A stretch of DNA of 64,000 bases from Hungatella effluvii (GCF_003201875.1 NZ_QJKD01000008.1:1-64000), one strand, 5' to 3'. Positions 16,482 through 26,073 are shown, counted from the stretch's first letter. The notes: generated by a model from the letters alone, not told the origin. Translations and numbers: made by a program.

Positions 16482-18774
16482 TTTTGCGCACCTCCGCTAA
16501 ACTTTCACCAAAAGCCTTCTGTTCAAACGATGCAATGTTCATGGGTTTATCAAATATATACCCCTGAATGTAGTCGCAGCCTTCCTGCTTCAGCATCTCC
16601 ACCTGTTCCCTGTACTCCACGCCTTCCGCGACTGTCACCATCGAAAGGGAGTGGGACATGCGGATGATACCGCCAACCACAGCCTTCAGACGGTCTAATT
16701 CCATTGTTTTATCTTTGAAAAATACCTTATCAATCTTTAAGGTATCAACCGGAATCGACTGAATAAGATTCAAAGAAGAGTAGCCGCTTCCGAAATCATC
16801 CATCGAACAACCGAATCCCGCTGCCCTGATTTGTTCAATGATCTTAATCAGGCGCTCTGTATCTTCAAAAACCACACTCTCCGTAAGTTCAATCTCAATC
16901 AGGCTCCTGTCAATCTGATATTGATCTGCTACGGTCAGATAGGCCTGCAGGAACTTCTCATTTTTAAAGTGAACGCGGGAACAGTTGACAGATATCTTCA
17001 CCGGCTGCACTCCACGCTCTATCCAGGAACATAAGGTACGGCAGACCTCCTCAAATACCCATAAATCCAGCGTAACGACAAATCCGTTTTTTTCAAACAA
17101 TGGGATAAATTCGTCCGGATAGATCATTCCCTCCGTGCTGCTGCACCAACGTACCAGCGCTTCCGCCCCGCCGATCTTTTCCTCGGGAAGGCGGTATTTG
17201 GGCTGTAAGTACACCTGGAATTCCCTGTTTTTCAGTGCTTCCTCCATCACATCCGACAAATGCTTCTCCCGGAACATGCGAGAACGGGCAGCGTCGTCGT
17301 AAAATGCATACCGCAGCTTACTGCCGGCCTGCCTCGGCGATTCTCTCAACGCAAGCTTCGCTCTATCGATCATCTCCGGAAACGGCATATCCTTGTTCTC
17401 GATCACATAGACGCCGAATTCGAGCTGCGGCATCCCCCATGCAGGATTGAGACGGCCGAAATACTCCTCGGCGGCGGCCGACCAGTCTTCGAATCGCTTG
17501 ATCAGCTCCTCTTCACTCCGGCAGGTCAGCATGATACAGAAATTATCGGCAAACAGTCTGCCCATGCACTCGTTTTTATTCAGCACGGAGGAGGAATATT
17601 TGTAAAATTGCGTTAAGATCATATCGCAGTTTTTCCGTCCGATCTGCGCATTCAGAATTTTAAAATTTTCTATATTGGTATAGACCAGCGCATACTTCTG
17701 TTCCGGGACAGATTCCATCATCTCGGCTGCCAGCTCATAAAACCTCTGTATGGTATTCCCCTCGGTTATCCCATCCACGTAAGCGAGTCTCTCCAGCTTT
17801 TTTTTATTCGCACGGAAGATCCAGAACAGGATGGCCACAAGCCCGCAAAACAGAACTACAAGCAGCCCGCAGATACGCAGAGTCATAACCAGCAGCATAT
17901 CCGACTTCTCGTTCACCGCCTGAAACGGAACAAAGGTCAGAAGATACCAATCGTCCGGCTGAATCGGCGTATAAACCATATATCTATGTACACCGTCTAA
18001 AGAAAAGCTGATCTGGTCCGCGACATTATTCTCTATATCACTGCATACTTTCGTCAGGCTCTCTTTTTCATCCATCTCCGCATTCTGAAGCGTGGAAAAA
18101 ATATTATAACCACTTTTCATGGCAAATGGAAAGACGGCCTTTGTCACAAGCGTCCCCGACTTCGTGATAATCTGAGAATAGGCCTGACCGTTAAAAGAGG
18201 TCATGGACAGCACCTGATTCAGCGTATCCGGATCATAACAGGCAGCCAGTGCCATAATCTTTTCCCCGCCAACCACGACATGATCCAGGGAAACCGCAAA
18301 AACAAAATACTCTTTATTATCCATAATCTGGTCTTTTGCAATCGCGGACTTATTAGCCAGCATACTGTCGAGCATGGCACCATCGAAGGAAAAAAATACC
18401 GATTTACTGTCCGCGATATTGTATGCTTTCCCGGATTCCTCTACCAGCATAATTGTTTCAAACTCGCCAAACCCCTGCTGCTTCTGTAAAAGCCGCCTGA
18501 CTTCCTCCATATTCTCAGGCTCTGTCGCCTCCAGGGATGCTCCCATCATATTAAGCATGGCGAAATTATCTTTCGTTATGCGGTCAAGATTGGCTGCAAC
18601 CCTTCTGGAAACCTCCTGAAGATATCCCCTGCTCTCTTCTCTTATGGTCTTATGCAGGTTCCTGTAATACAAAAAACTGAAGACGCTTGCCAGAATACAG
18701 ATCACTATAAATACAACAAAAATCCACCGGTATGTCCCGTTTTTCTTTTTATATCCAGCCTTTCTTCGCTCCAT
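16456..18774 (-). CDS. Membrane c-di-GMP phosphodiesterase (dCache - degenerate GGDEF - EAL)
   Basis: A 772-residue protein: helix at about 17-38, an extracytoplasmic Cache-like sensor domain to about 290, a second helix at about 300-322, a degenerate GGDEF domain (RLFADNF replaces R-x-GGDEF), then an EAL domain at about 510-755. Catalytic motifs EAL (AEALVRW), DDFGSGYSS and AEGVE are intact, so it should hydrolyse c-di-GMP while the GGDEF part is catalytically dead. The next gene encodes an exported binding lipoprotein and overlaps this one, suggesting that the lipoprotein feeds a ligand signal to the sensor domain. Upstream is the LuxR regulator gene on the same strand. Confidence 0.88.
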   Translation of the reverse strand: MERRKAGYKKKNGTYRWIFVVFIVICILASVFSFLYYRNLHKTIREESRGYLQEVSRRVAANLDRITKDNFAMLNMMGASLEATEPENMEEVRRLLQKQQGFGEFETIMLVEESGKAYNIADSKSVFFSFDGAMLDSMLANKSAIAKDQIMDNKEYFVFAVSLDHVVVGGEKIMALAACYDPDTLNQVLSMTSFNGQAYSQIITKSGTLVTKAVFPFAMKSGYNIFSTLQNAEMDEKESLTKVCSDIENNVADQISFSLDGVHRYMVYTPIQPDDWYLLTFVPFQAVNEKSDMLLVMTLRICGLLVVLFCGLVAILFWIFRANKKKLERLAYVDGITEGNTIQRFYELAAEMMESVPEQKYALVYTNIENFKILNAQIGRKNCDMILTQFYKYSSSVLNKNECMGRLFADNFCIMLTCRSEEELIKRFEDWSAAAEEYFGRLNPAWGMPQLEFGVYVIENKDMPFPEMIDRAKLALRESPRQAGSKLRYAFYDDAARSRMFREKHLSDVMEEALKNREFQVYLQPKYRLPEEKIGGAEALVRWCSSTEGMIYPDEFIPLFEKNGFVVTLDLWVFEEVCRTLCSWIERGVQPVKISVNCSRVHFKNEKFLQAYLTVADQYQIDRSLIEIELTESVVFEDTERLIKIIEQIRAAGFGCSMDDFGSGYSSLNLIQSIPVDTLKIDKVFFKDKTMELDRLKAVVGGIIRMSHSLSMVTVAEGVEYREQVEMLKQEGCDYIQGYIFDKPMNIASFEQKAFGESLAEVRKSDPLGEPE

Positions 18775-18837
18775 ACATCAGACCTTATTACCTTTCCCCG
18801 CAGGCTTATTTTAATTTATTCCTGTCAATTGCATTGC

Positions 18838-19947
18838 TTACTGCTCTCTGTTTTCCAGCCACTTATATAACTGGAAGCGGCTTTTTACTCCACACTTGGT
18901 ATAGATATTCTGTACATGCTTCTTCACCGTATGATAGCTGATCACAAGCTCGTCGGCGATGGCCTTGTAGGTCAGGCCGTTGTACATGAGCTCTGCCACC
19001 CGCTGCTCCGCCTGTGTCAGCGGCAGCATGGTTCCGGAGCCTTCCAGCAGCTTTCCTTCTTCTTTCCTGGAGATGGTAATCCAGTGATACCGGTCGATGA
19101 TTCCGTTGGAATAGCTCTGATCGTACGTATAGATTGTAAAAATATAATTTTTAATTACCCGTGTCTGGACCCGGTCGGCCGTAAAATTGTCCTCCTCGCC
19201 GCCCAGTAAAAACGGCAGCCAGCTGCACGGTGTGGTCGTACTGATCTGTTCGGCGATGGAAGGGCCAAGAATCTCTTTTAAATAGCTCTGAGCCGTCTTG
19301 TTATAGCTCATAATATGCATAAAGTCATCCGTGACAAAATAGGCCTTTTCACCGGATGAAATGATCTCACTCTGAATATTTGACACGATCTTGGCCTGCT
19401 CGTATTTTTTGAAATTCTTATAGGAATTGGCCACATAGACGTAGATTTCATTCAGTGCCTCAATTTCCTGATCCGTAAAATCTCCGTTCTCCAGACTCTT
19501 AAAAAAGGCGACCTGGATATAGGCGTTAATGCCGAATGCCATCGTAACGCTATAATGCGCATGAAAGTTTTCCTCCAGAAAACGGACATAGGCGGAGTGG
19601 GTATAATCGACAGGACTGATGACGTCTGTGGATTTATACAGTCTTGGTATCACATTAAAGTAAGTCAGATGGTCACGGACCGCGTCCTGATAAACCACAT
19701 GCCTGATGACATCATTTGCAACAAATTTCCTGTATGGATGCTCTTCACAGTCCAGCAGGATTCCGTTCCGATTGATCCATGAAAGAAATGTTCCATGTGT
19801 ATCGAAATAGGATATCAGCACATGCTTTAAGCCGAAATTTCTATCCAGAGAATCCAGCAGAACGTTGCTGAAAAATTCACGTGCCGAAATCTGATGTTCC
19901 GCCATTTCCGAGAAAAAATTCATCTGGCCGGCATTTTCGTATTTCAT
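18838..19947 (-). CDS. LuxR-family transcriptional regulator with PAS-like sensor region
   Basis: A 369-residue regulator. The C-terminus (about 308-365) is a LuxR/GerE helix-turn-helix (LTQAEQRVAELMYNGLTYKA, ISYHTVKKHVQNIYTK). The first 300 residues form a sensor region, possibly GAF/PAS-like, with no recognised ligand motif. The ATG at 19947 is chosen because the -10 box at 20039-20044 places transcription start downstream of the longer reading frame. No receiver domain is present, so it is not a classical response regulator. It may control the GRE operon or the EAL/lipoprotein unit; both are inferences from proximity. Confidence 0.82.
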   Translation of the reverse strand: MKYENAGQMNFFSEMAEHQISAREFFSNVLLDSLDRNFGLKHVLISYFDTHGTFLSWINRNGILLDCEEHPYRKFVANDVIRHVVYQDAVRDHLTYFNVIPRLYKSTDVISPVDYTHSAYVRFLEENFHAHYSVTMAFGINAYIQVAFFKSLENGDFTDQEIEALNEIYVYVANSYKNFKKYEQAKIVSNIQSEIISSGEKAYFVTDDFMHIMSYNKTAQSYLKEILGPSIAEQISTTTPCSWLPFLLGGEEDNFTADRVQTRVIKNYIFTIYTYDQSYSNGIIDRYHWITISRKEEGKLLEGSGTMLPLTQAEQRVAELMYNGLTYKAIADELVISYHTVKKHVQNIYTKCGVKSRFQLYKWLENREQ

Positions 19948-20038
19948 GGTTTCTTTCCCCCATTTTTCGTTTCGGATTGCTCTCTTATGCGGTAAGGCAG
20001 CTTCCCTCCACCTTACCATACTCCAAATACATGTAGAA

Positions 20039-20067
20039 ATTATAGCATGAGAACCAGGAACTCTCAA
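20039..20067 (-). promoter_or_regulatory. Promoter of the LuxR-type regulator gene
   Basis: On the minus strand TTGAGA (20067-20062), a 17-bp spacer, then TATAAT (20044-20039) with an upstream TG, an extended -10. A TGAGA-N9-TCTCA dyad (20048-20066) spans the spacer and -35 box and could be an operator. The 5' leader is about 85 bases. Confidence 0.6.
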
Positions 20068-20089
20068 GCGAAATTGATGCTGCCTTTAA

Positions 20090-20280
20090 CATGGAAGTTT
20101 GACACCTCATTCATACAAAAATAGCCCGTAGGCCGCCATAGGACCATCTTTTTTTGTCAAGCTCTCCTATGTAGATACCATTGGAAAATCCACAACCAGA
20201 ACGATCCGTAAACTTGGAACATTAAAAGATTTATTAGTTAAACACGGACCCACACGGGAAACCAGGCCTATATCGTGACA
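20090..20280 (+). pseudogene. Decayed IS1634-like transposase fragment
   Basis: Starting at AGTTTGACACC near 20095, this stretch follows the order of the IS end at 1-268, then keeps TTTTTTTGTCAA and reads into a short plus-strand frame containing GKSTTRTIRKLGTLKDLLVK, closely matching the transposase at 1-134 (GKSTSRTIRKLGTLNELLVE). The initiator codon and about 15 N-terminal codons are deleted, and a TGA follows after about 20 more codons. It is a relic of the same element in opposite orientation to the copy at the window start. Confidence 0.7.
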
Positions 20281-20404
20281 CAGTCAATCAGGGAGCCTGC
20301 CGATTTGAGATTGGAAGGAAATATTAGCTTTCGTGGACGGTAGAAATAATTTTTTTTCTAAGATCCCCAAAAAGGAAAAAAGACTATATTTCAAAACGAA
20401 GCAA

Positions 20405-20458
20405 CACCGCTGTAACCCCCTTATAGAATGGGAATTACAGCGGTGTTTAATTCTTTTA
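20405..20458 (+). terminator. Hairpin with T-rich tail in the IS relic region
   Basis: A 12-bp stem (ACACCGCTGTAA with TTACAGCGGTGT) followed on the plus strand by TTTAATTCTTTT. There is no plus-strand gene directly upstream except the IS relic, so it may be a leftover terminator of lost sequence. Confidence 0.5.
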
Positions 20459-20521
20459 AAATTGTGTGTCAATAATATTCCTGGTGCAATAGTGTCTCAT
20501 AATAGTATCAATGTTATTGCA

Positions 20522-20547
20522 CTCAAGAAAGTGCCTCCGGCACTTCA
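20522..20547 (-). terminator. Probable terminator of the PTS/beta-glucosidase operon
   Basis: On the minus strand AAGTGCC-GGA-GGCACTT, a perfect 7-bp stem with a 3-base loop followed by TCTT, about 55 bases after the GH1 gene stop. The T tract is short, so termination may be weak. Confidence 0.45.
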
Positions 20548-20598
20548 GCTCCCCTGGCCCCTCATCAAGGAATGAATGTGCTGAATGCCACCTTTATA

Positions 20599-22146
20599 TC
20601 AAAGTTTCGCACCGTTTGAGGCAATTACATCTTTATACCAGTCAAATGATTTTTTCCGATACCGCTGATAACTTCCATTCCCCACATCGTCGCAATCCAC
20701 ATAGATAAAACCATAACGTTTGCTGATCTGGGATGTGGACATGCTGATGATATCAATCGGCCCCCAGGAGGTGTATCCCATCAGTTCCACCCCATCCTCC
20801 AGAACCGCCTTTTTCATTTCGCTTAAATGCTGGGTAAAATACGCAATCCGATAATCATCCTCAACTGTTTTTTCCTCAGTCAATACATCATGGGCACCAA
20901 GACCATTTTCCACAATAAACAAAGGCAGCCTATATCTGTCATATAACTCAATTAGGGAATACCGCAATCCTACCGGATCAATCTGCCACCCCCAGTCACT
21001 GGATTTCAGATATGGATTACGAATCCCTCTGGCAGTGTTGCCGGCGGTTTGTTCTAATCCGGATTCGGTACTGGCGACCATTGACATGTAGTAACTAAAA
21101 GAAACAAAATCAGCCGTATGTTCTTTTATTAATGCCATTTCTGCCGCGGTCCGTTCTACCGTTATCTGCTCCCGCTCCCATTCCTGCATGATAAATGCCG
21201 GGTATTCGCCAAACACCTGGACATCCGTGTAAAAAGAGTTGCGGCGATTTAACTTCTGGGCCAACAGCACATCCTCTGGCTTGCAGCTGTAAGGATAGAT
21301 GGTAAGTTTCGTGAGCATACAGCCCATCCGGGACCCCGGAATTATCTCATGGCAGAGTTTCGTCACCATAGCACCTGCTGTCAGTTGATAGTGCAGTGCC
21401 TGAAAAATCACTTCATTTAACTGCTCCGGTGCAAATCGATCTGGAACAATTCCGGCGGTTGTAAATGGGTGGCGGAAAATACTGTCAATCTCATTGAAGG
21501 TAATCCAGTACTTCACATCCTTCTGGTAGCGTCTGAACAATACTTCACAAAAGCGTACAAAACAATTTATTGTCTCCGGTTTCGCCCAGCCATTATACTT
21601 CTCCACCAATCCCATCGGTATTTCATAATGAGACAGAGTAATCAACGGCTCGATCCCGTATTTCTTTAATTCATGAATCACATCATCATAAAATTTAAGT
21701 CCTACTTCATTTGGTTCCTTCTCATCTCCCTGGGGAAAGATCCGGCTCCATGCCACAGAAAAACGCAATACTTTAAAACCCATTTCGGCAAATAATTGAA
21801 TATCTTCCCGGTAGTGGTGGTAGAAGTCAATTCCCCGTCGTTTAGGAAATTCCCCAGCTCCTTCCACTCCCATTGCCCATCTGATATGTTCATTGGTAAT
21901 TGCGGTCTGCTTCTTAAAATCCTTCACATCTACTGCCGGTTTAAATAAAGCCATATCCGCCACAGACAAGCCTTTGCCATCTTCCAGATATGCACCTTCA
22001 CACTGGTTGGCGGCCAGTGCGCCTCCCCAGAGAAACCCTTCTGGGAATGACTTGGCGTCAAGCTGCTGCAGGTTTAGATTGTCCCAGCTCAGACCGGCAA
22101 CCTTGGATTGTTTCTGCTCAGACTGTTGTGTCTTAAACTGACTCAT
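20599..22146 (-). CDS. 6-phospho-beta-glucosidase (GH1)
   Basis: A 515-residue GH1 enzyme that splits phosphorylated beta-glucosides delivered by the PTS. The acid/base Glu is in WITFNEID and the nucleophile Glu in LFIVENGLG. The 6-phosphate recognition loop SMSTSQISKRYGFIYVD near the C-terminus is typical of phospho-glucosidases rather than plain glucosidases, as is DWGWQIDPVGLRY. The ATG at 22146 has GGAGG 8 bases upstream; a GTG three codons earlier would leave no room. An unusual extra N-terminus of about 35 residues, rich in Gln, Lys and Ser, precedes the barrel. It is the last gene of the lic-like operon. Confidence 0.93.
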   Translation of the reverse strand: MSQFKTQQSEQKQSKVAGLSWDNLNLQQLDAKSFPEGFLWGGALAANQCEGAYLEDGKGLSVADMALFKPAVDVKDFKKQTAITNEHIRWAMGVEGAGEFPKRRGIDFYHHYREDIQLFAEMGFKVLRFSVAWSRIFPQGDEKEPNEVGLKFYDDVIHELKKYGIEPLITLSHYEIPMGLVEKYNGWAKPETINCFVRFCEVLFRRYQKDVKYWITFNEIDSIFRHPFTTAGIVPDRFAPEQLNEVIFQALHYQLTAGAMVTKLCHEIIPGSRMGCMLTKLTIYPYSCKPEDVLLAQKLNRRNSFYTDVQVFGEYPAFIMQEWEREQITVERTAAEMALIKEHTADFVSFSYYMSMVASTESGLEQTAGNTARGIRNPYLKSSDWGWQIDPVGLRYSLIELYDRYRLPLFIVENGLGAHDVLTEEKTVEDDYRIAYFTQHLSEMKKAVLEDGVELMGYTSWGPIDIISMSTSQISKRYGFIYVDCDDVGNGSYQRYRKKSFDWYKDVIASNGAKL

Positions 22147-22147
22147 C

Positions 22148-23455
22148 TCAGGCACCTCCGCACTGCTTCTCCAGCTCTTTATTGGCCGCTTTTACAAACG
22201 GTGTGTAAATAACGAAGCAAACAGTCAGAATAATTAACTGTACCAAAATTGCCCGCCAGGTTCCATAGGCAACCAGAGCGTTGATGAACAGTGGCAATCC
22301 CCATGGTGTTGCCACCGAGTTGCAGACGAGGAGACCGGAAGAACAGGCAGAGAATGAAATCGCTGCTGCCGCACAGCCGGAAAGCACAAACGGAACACAC
22401 ATAATCGGGTTCAAAACAATCGGAAGGCCGAAGATAATCGGTTCATTAACTCCAAAAATCCCAGGAACCAGTGAAACCTTGGCAATCGCCCGATAGTCCT
22501 CCCGCTTTGAAAAAGCCAGGATGGATAGGATCAGAGACATTGTGATTCCTGATCCAGTCATAGTGATAAATACCACCCACAGAGCACCGGTAAATGGTTC
22601 TGTTGCCAGTTGTCCTGCTTCTACCAATGCCACATTGGTAGCCAGTGCAGCCGCCGTCAATGGGCTGCGCAACGGAGCAATTAACTGATTGCCATGAATA
22701 CCAATACACCAGAACAGCAAAGAGGTAAAGGTCATCGCAACAACCCCGAAAGGCGTATTGATTACCTGCTGCAGCGGGATCTGAATCACCTTATAAATAA
22801 TCTGAGTCAGATACATTCCACTGAAGGAAAGAATAATATGGCCAATGATCGCAATGGCAAAGATCACAATCGTGATTGGAATCAAATCGTTAAAGGTATT
22901 GGCGATATTCTTCGGCACCTGGGCCGGCATCTTGATCTTAATCTTATCAATCTTGCCGAGCTGAAAGAACAGCTCAGAAGCCAAAATCGAAACAATAATT
23001 GCAGTAAACAAAGCTTCTGAGTTTGTTGATACCGCGGGTAATACATTTTTCACAGTATGTACGGTTTCATCAACTTTTAAGGAACCAGTAAGCGGCGAAA
23101 CCGAAAGGTATGTCACCACGCAGAGCAGTGCGTTGGTAATCTGGTTCACCTTATTTTGTTTTCCATATAAGAAACCCATAATTGTAGCAATAAAAACCGC
23201 CATCAGATTCATCGTCACATAGTTGATCGAGCTGAACATCGGTGACAATCCCTGCAGCCAGGCAAGCGCCGGGAATTTGGCCAGCCCGGTCGCCGGGCTG
23301 CATAAGATGGTGTTAAACAATGTTGCAAAGGAACCCACGATAATAAATCCCATTGAAGCCATAAACGTGTTCTTAATTACATTAAGATGCTTATTATTAT
23401 CGAATACCACTGCAATATCCGACAGCTTTTCCGTAAACGTATCCATAAACCCCAT
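22148..23455 (-). CDS. PTS EIIC, cellobiose/beta-glucoside type
   Basis: A 435-residue integral membrane permease of the lactose/cellobiose PTS family (CelB/LicC type) with about 10 helices. The N-terminus MGFMDTFTEKLSDIAVVFDNNKHLNVIKN and the segment GIFGVNEPIIFGLPIVLNP are hallmarks of the family. It imports and, with EIIA and EIIB, phosphorylates a beta-glucoside, probably cellobiose or a related disaccharide. It sits between the EIIB gene and the phospho-glucosidase gene, which starts at its stop. Confidence 0.95.
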   Translation of the reverse strand: MGFMDTFTEKLSDIAVVFDNNKHLNVIKNTFMASMGFIIVGSFATLFNTILCSPATGLAKFPALAWLQGLSPMFSSINYVTMNLMAVFIATIMGFLYGKQNKVNQITNALLCVVTYLSVSPLTGSLKVDETVHTVKNVLPAVSTNSEALFTAIIVSILASELFFQLGKIDKIKIKMPAQVPKNIANTFNDLIPITIVIFAIAIIGHIILSFSGMYLTQIIYKVIQIPLQQVINTPFGVVAMTFTSLLFWCIGIHGNQLIAPLRSPLTAAALATNVALVEAGQLATEPFTGALWVVFITMTGSGITMSLILSILAFSKREDYRAIAKVSLVPGIFGVNEPIIFGLPIVLNPIMCVPFVLSGCAAAAISFSACSSGLLVCNSVATPWGLPLFINALVAYGTWRAILVQLIILTVCFVIYTPFVKAANKELEKQCGGA

Positions 23456-23466
23456 AACTCATCCCT

Positions 23467-23769
23467 CTACTTTCCGAACAATTCTTCTGCCTGTAAAATA
23501 ATCCCTTCCACATTCATTCGTCCATAGTCCATTGGCTTGATCACGGCTACCGGCGCTTTGCCGTCAACGATTTTTGTGATTTTTTTCAGCATATGCTGAA
23601 CCTGTGGTCCTAACAAAAGCACATCAAAATTCTCCAATTCATTGGCAATAACCCCCTGATCAACTGCCCAGATGGTATAATCCTTCCCCTGACTCTGAGC
23701 ATAGTCCTTCATTTTTTCGACCAGCAGACTGGTGGACAGTCCCTGAGCACAAGCTAACATAATTCGCAT
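23467..23769 (-). CDS. PTS EIIB, lactose/cellobiose type
   Basis: A 100-residue cytoplasmic phosphocarrier; the phosphocysteine is in MLACAQGLSTSLLV near the N-terminus. The ATG at 23769 follows GGAGGT by 5 bases and is preferred to a frame start four codons upstream. It transfers phosphate from EIIA to sugar bound at EIIC, whose gene starts 11 bases downstream. Confidence 0.93.
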   Translation of the reverse strand: MRIMLACAQGLSTSLLVEKMKDYAQSQGKDYTIWAVDQGVIANELENFDVLLLGPQVQHMLKKITKIVDGKAPVAVIKPMDYGRMNVEGIILQAEELFGK

Positions 23770-23819
23770 AAATACCTCCATCTTCCCCGCCCGTTGGGCA
23801 GTTCGGTTAATTTGTTTGT

Positions 23820-24155
23820 TTATTTTGTCTGGTTATTTTTTAATTCACTGATCATCCGGTATAAATGGATCATCTCGGCAGCATTCTCCTGAGCCATCAT
23901 TGCCATGGTCAGATGATCCTGGGAATGAACCAGGATAATATTGACATCAACAGGCTCTCCTTTTGCTTCCTGTGTGATGATATCAGTCTGTCCCTGATGG
24001 GCTTTTCGCATCTCCAATTCGGCCTGCACCAGGTATTCTTCGGCTGCTTCAAAATCGAATTGCCTGGCCGCCTCGACCGCTTTCATGGACTGGGCTCTTG
24101 AATTCCCGGCATTCATGATAATTTCAAATGCACCTAAATATTTATTGTCTTCCAT
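23820..24155 (-). CDS. PTS EIIA, lactose/cellobiose type
   Basis: A 111-residue helical phosphocarrier of the LicA/CelC/ChbA type. The family His motif is VHSQDHL (H77 and H81), preceded by the conserved IIMNAGNSRAQSMKAVEAA helix. It passes phosphate from HPr to EIIB. It begins one base after the licR-like gene ends, so regulator and PTS are cotranscribed. Confidence 0.93.
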   Translation of the reverse strand: MEDNKYLGAFEIIMNAGNSRAQSMKAVEAARQFDFEAAEEYLVQAELEMRKAHQGQTDIITQEAKGEPVDVNIILVHSQDHLTMAMMAQENAAEMIHLYRMISELKNNQTK

Positions 24156-24156
24156 T

Positions 24157-26073
24157 TTATTCTCTCCTGTTATCTATTTCGAGTTCAATTCCGGCAAGTA
24201 TCTCTTCCAACACGGAAAACTCCTGCTTCTGCAGCAATTCATGGATATAACCGGAATTAAGCAGCAATTTGGAAGTGACCTGATAGAATCTCTGTAAATC
24301 TCTGTTTTCTTTATTTTCAATTGCTGTCAAAAAGACAATTTGAACCTCTCTGGTGCCCCATAAAACCGGCTCCTTTAAAATCCCAACACAGACAAAGGTA
24401 GTCTCGCTGAGTGCTTCAAAGGGATGTGGCATAGCAGCCAGATTACCAAAATCAGTGCTTGATAAATGTTCCCGTTTCATCACAGATTCAAAAAATCCAG
24501 GGGGCATCTCCTGCCTTTTCTCAATATGCTGGCACATATAGGACAGAATCTCCTCCTTCGTCTTAAAATCAAGTCCGGTCAGAAAAAATTCCGGACAGTA
24601 ATACCGCCTGACACTCCCGGCACTACGGTTGGTCAATACCTTTTTAACCACTTTGATATCCTGCTCTTCCAGGAAATATTCCACTTCCTGAATCGGCACC
24701 GGTACCCGGATGGGAATCGGCACAGTTGTGAATATGTAGTCAAACTGCGTCAGATCCTTCTGGGCGATATGATTGACATCGCAGGCTTCAATATGATTGA
24801 TATAGCTTCCGAATTCCTCCTGATAGCGGTAAAGCATCAGTTGGGCACTTCCTTTTCCCGATGCACAGACCAGCAATACATTCTTTTTGGCAATCCGGGA
24901 CTTTTTTCGTTCCAGTGCCAAAGCAAAAGCCAGCGCAAAATATCCGCTCTCATCCTCACTCAATTGTTTCTGACAGTAGGTGGCGATGATGCTGCATGCC
25001 TGAAGCGCCATCATATAGGCAAGTGCATAACGTTCTTTGATTTCTCTTAGCATCGGGTTCTTTAATTTCAATCCATACTGCAGCCGGATGGCGAGTGGCA
25101 CGATATGCTGGCACAGGGACATCCTGAGTTCCAAGTCATTGCGAAAATCAAAATGGAAGGCTTCATACACGGCCTGCAGCATGTCTGTCACCAGACAACT
25201 GATCTCATGGCTGATCACCAGATTGCCTGTATCTGACTCCCGGACTTCCATAAACTGTTTGCCAGCCAAATGGATGGCAATATAGTGCTGCTCCGCCTCG
25301 GGAAAGCGGAAGGAAAAACGCTGTTCCAACGCTTCTACCAACATCTTTGCCGCTTTCATTTCTTTTTGCAGTTCCGCCATCTGTATCATATCAACCGACA
25401 GCGGAATATAATGACCATCTTCTACCCGCTTTATCGCAATGAAGATATGCACCACCAGATTCTGAAATGCCGGTTCCGACACATAAAGGTTACTTTCCTG
25501 GAGGCTGGCTCTGACAATCTCGGCAATCTGTGAAAGGATATCTGTTTCCTCACAAGGGTTCCGGTAACCGGCCGCGTAGGTAGCGATACATAGACGAAGA
25601 TGCATTTCGTCGCCTTCCACCTTGATGCCGTATCCAGGCTTTTTCTTTAAAGTTAAGTTGTATTCTGCCAGCAGTTTTTCTACTGTCTTCATATCATCTG
25701 CCAATGTCCTTCTGGATATATAGAGCATCTCACTCAAATCCTCGGTTTTGACATACTCCGAAGCATTCAGCAGATAATCCAGCACATAGCGGATCCGCTC
25801 CTCCGAAGAGTTGGGCAGAAACTGTTCCTGCTGCTGTTCCTGTATGGATCGGCAGAAGGTTTCAAAGCAGGAGGGTTCATCAATCCGCAGACAATATCCA
25901 TTGCCGCGTCTTACCTCAATTCTGGCTCCGTTGGCCGGAAGGAGCTGACTCAAGTTTTTTATGGCTGTCCGCACCGTACGATTGCTGACATTAAGAAGTG
26001 CTGCCAATTGATCTGCCGTGAGACAGGATGCGCCCTGCAGAGCTGCTAACAACTGACGTTCTCTTTTCTCCAT
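24157..26073 (-). CDS. LicR-type PRD transcriptional activator
   Basis: A 638-residue regulator with N-terminal HTH (ALLNVSNRTVRTAIKNLSQL, residues about 5-60), a second winged helix (about 80-160), two PTS regulation domains (about 170-400), an EIIB-like domain with Cys in VLLVCASGKGSAQLML, and a C-terminal EIIA-like domain with His in NLAAMPHPFE. This is the domain order of LicR/ManR-type activators, controlled by PTS phosphorylation. It is the first gene of the operon it likely regulates, so it is autogenously controlled. The promoter region carries two perfect inverted repeats (26131-26152 and 26156-26179). Confidence 0.92.
   Translation of the reverse strand: MEKRERQLLAALQGASCLTADQLAALLNVSNRTVRTAIKNLSQLLPANGARIEVRRGNGYCLRIDEPSCFETFCRSIQEQQQEQFLPNSSEERIRYVLDYLLNASEYVKTEDLSEMLYISRRTLADDMKTVEKLLAEYNLTLKKKPGYGIKVEGDEMHLRLCIATYAAGYRNPCEETDILSQIAEIVRASLQESNLYVSEPAFQNLVVHIFIAIKRVEDGHYIPLSVDMIQMAELQKEMKAAKMLVEALEQRFSFRFPEAEQHYIAIHLAGKQFMEVRESDTGNLVISHEISCLVTDMLQAVYEAFHFDFRNDLELRMSLCQHIVPLAIRLQYGLKLKNPMLREIKERYALAYMMALQACSIIATYCQKQLSEDESGYFALAFALALERKKSRIAKKNVLLVCASGKGSAQLMLYRYQEEFGSYINHIEACDVNHIAQKDLTQFDYIFTTVPIPIRVPVPIQEVEYFLEEQDIKVVKKVLTNRSAGSVRRYYCPEFFLTGLDFKTKEEILSYMCQHIEKRQEMPPGFFESVMKREHLSSTDFGNLAAMPHPFEALSETTFVCVGILKEPVLWGTREVQIVFLTAIENKENRDLQRFYQVTSKLLLNSGYIHELLQKQEFSVLEEILAGIELEIDNRRE

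Larger units (their letters stand above)
20281..20598. other. Intergenic stretch without a gene
   Basis: Between the IS relic and the end of the PTS operon. It holds two hairpins: ACACCGCTGTAA pairing with TTACAGCGGTGT (20405-20446, followed by TTTAATTCTTTT) and AAGTGCC-TCC-GGCACTT (20529-20545). No coding frame with a ribosome binding site was found. Confidence 0.5.
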
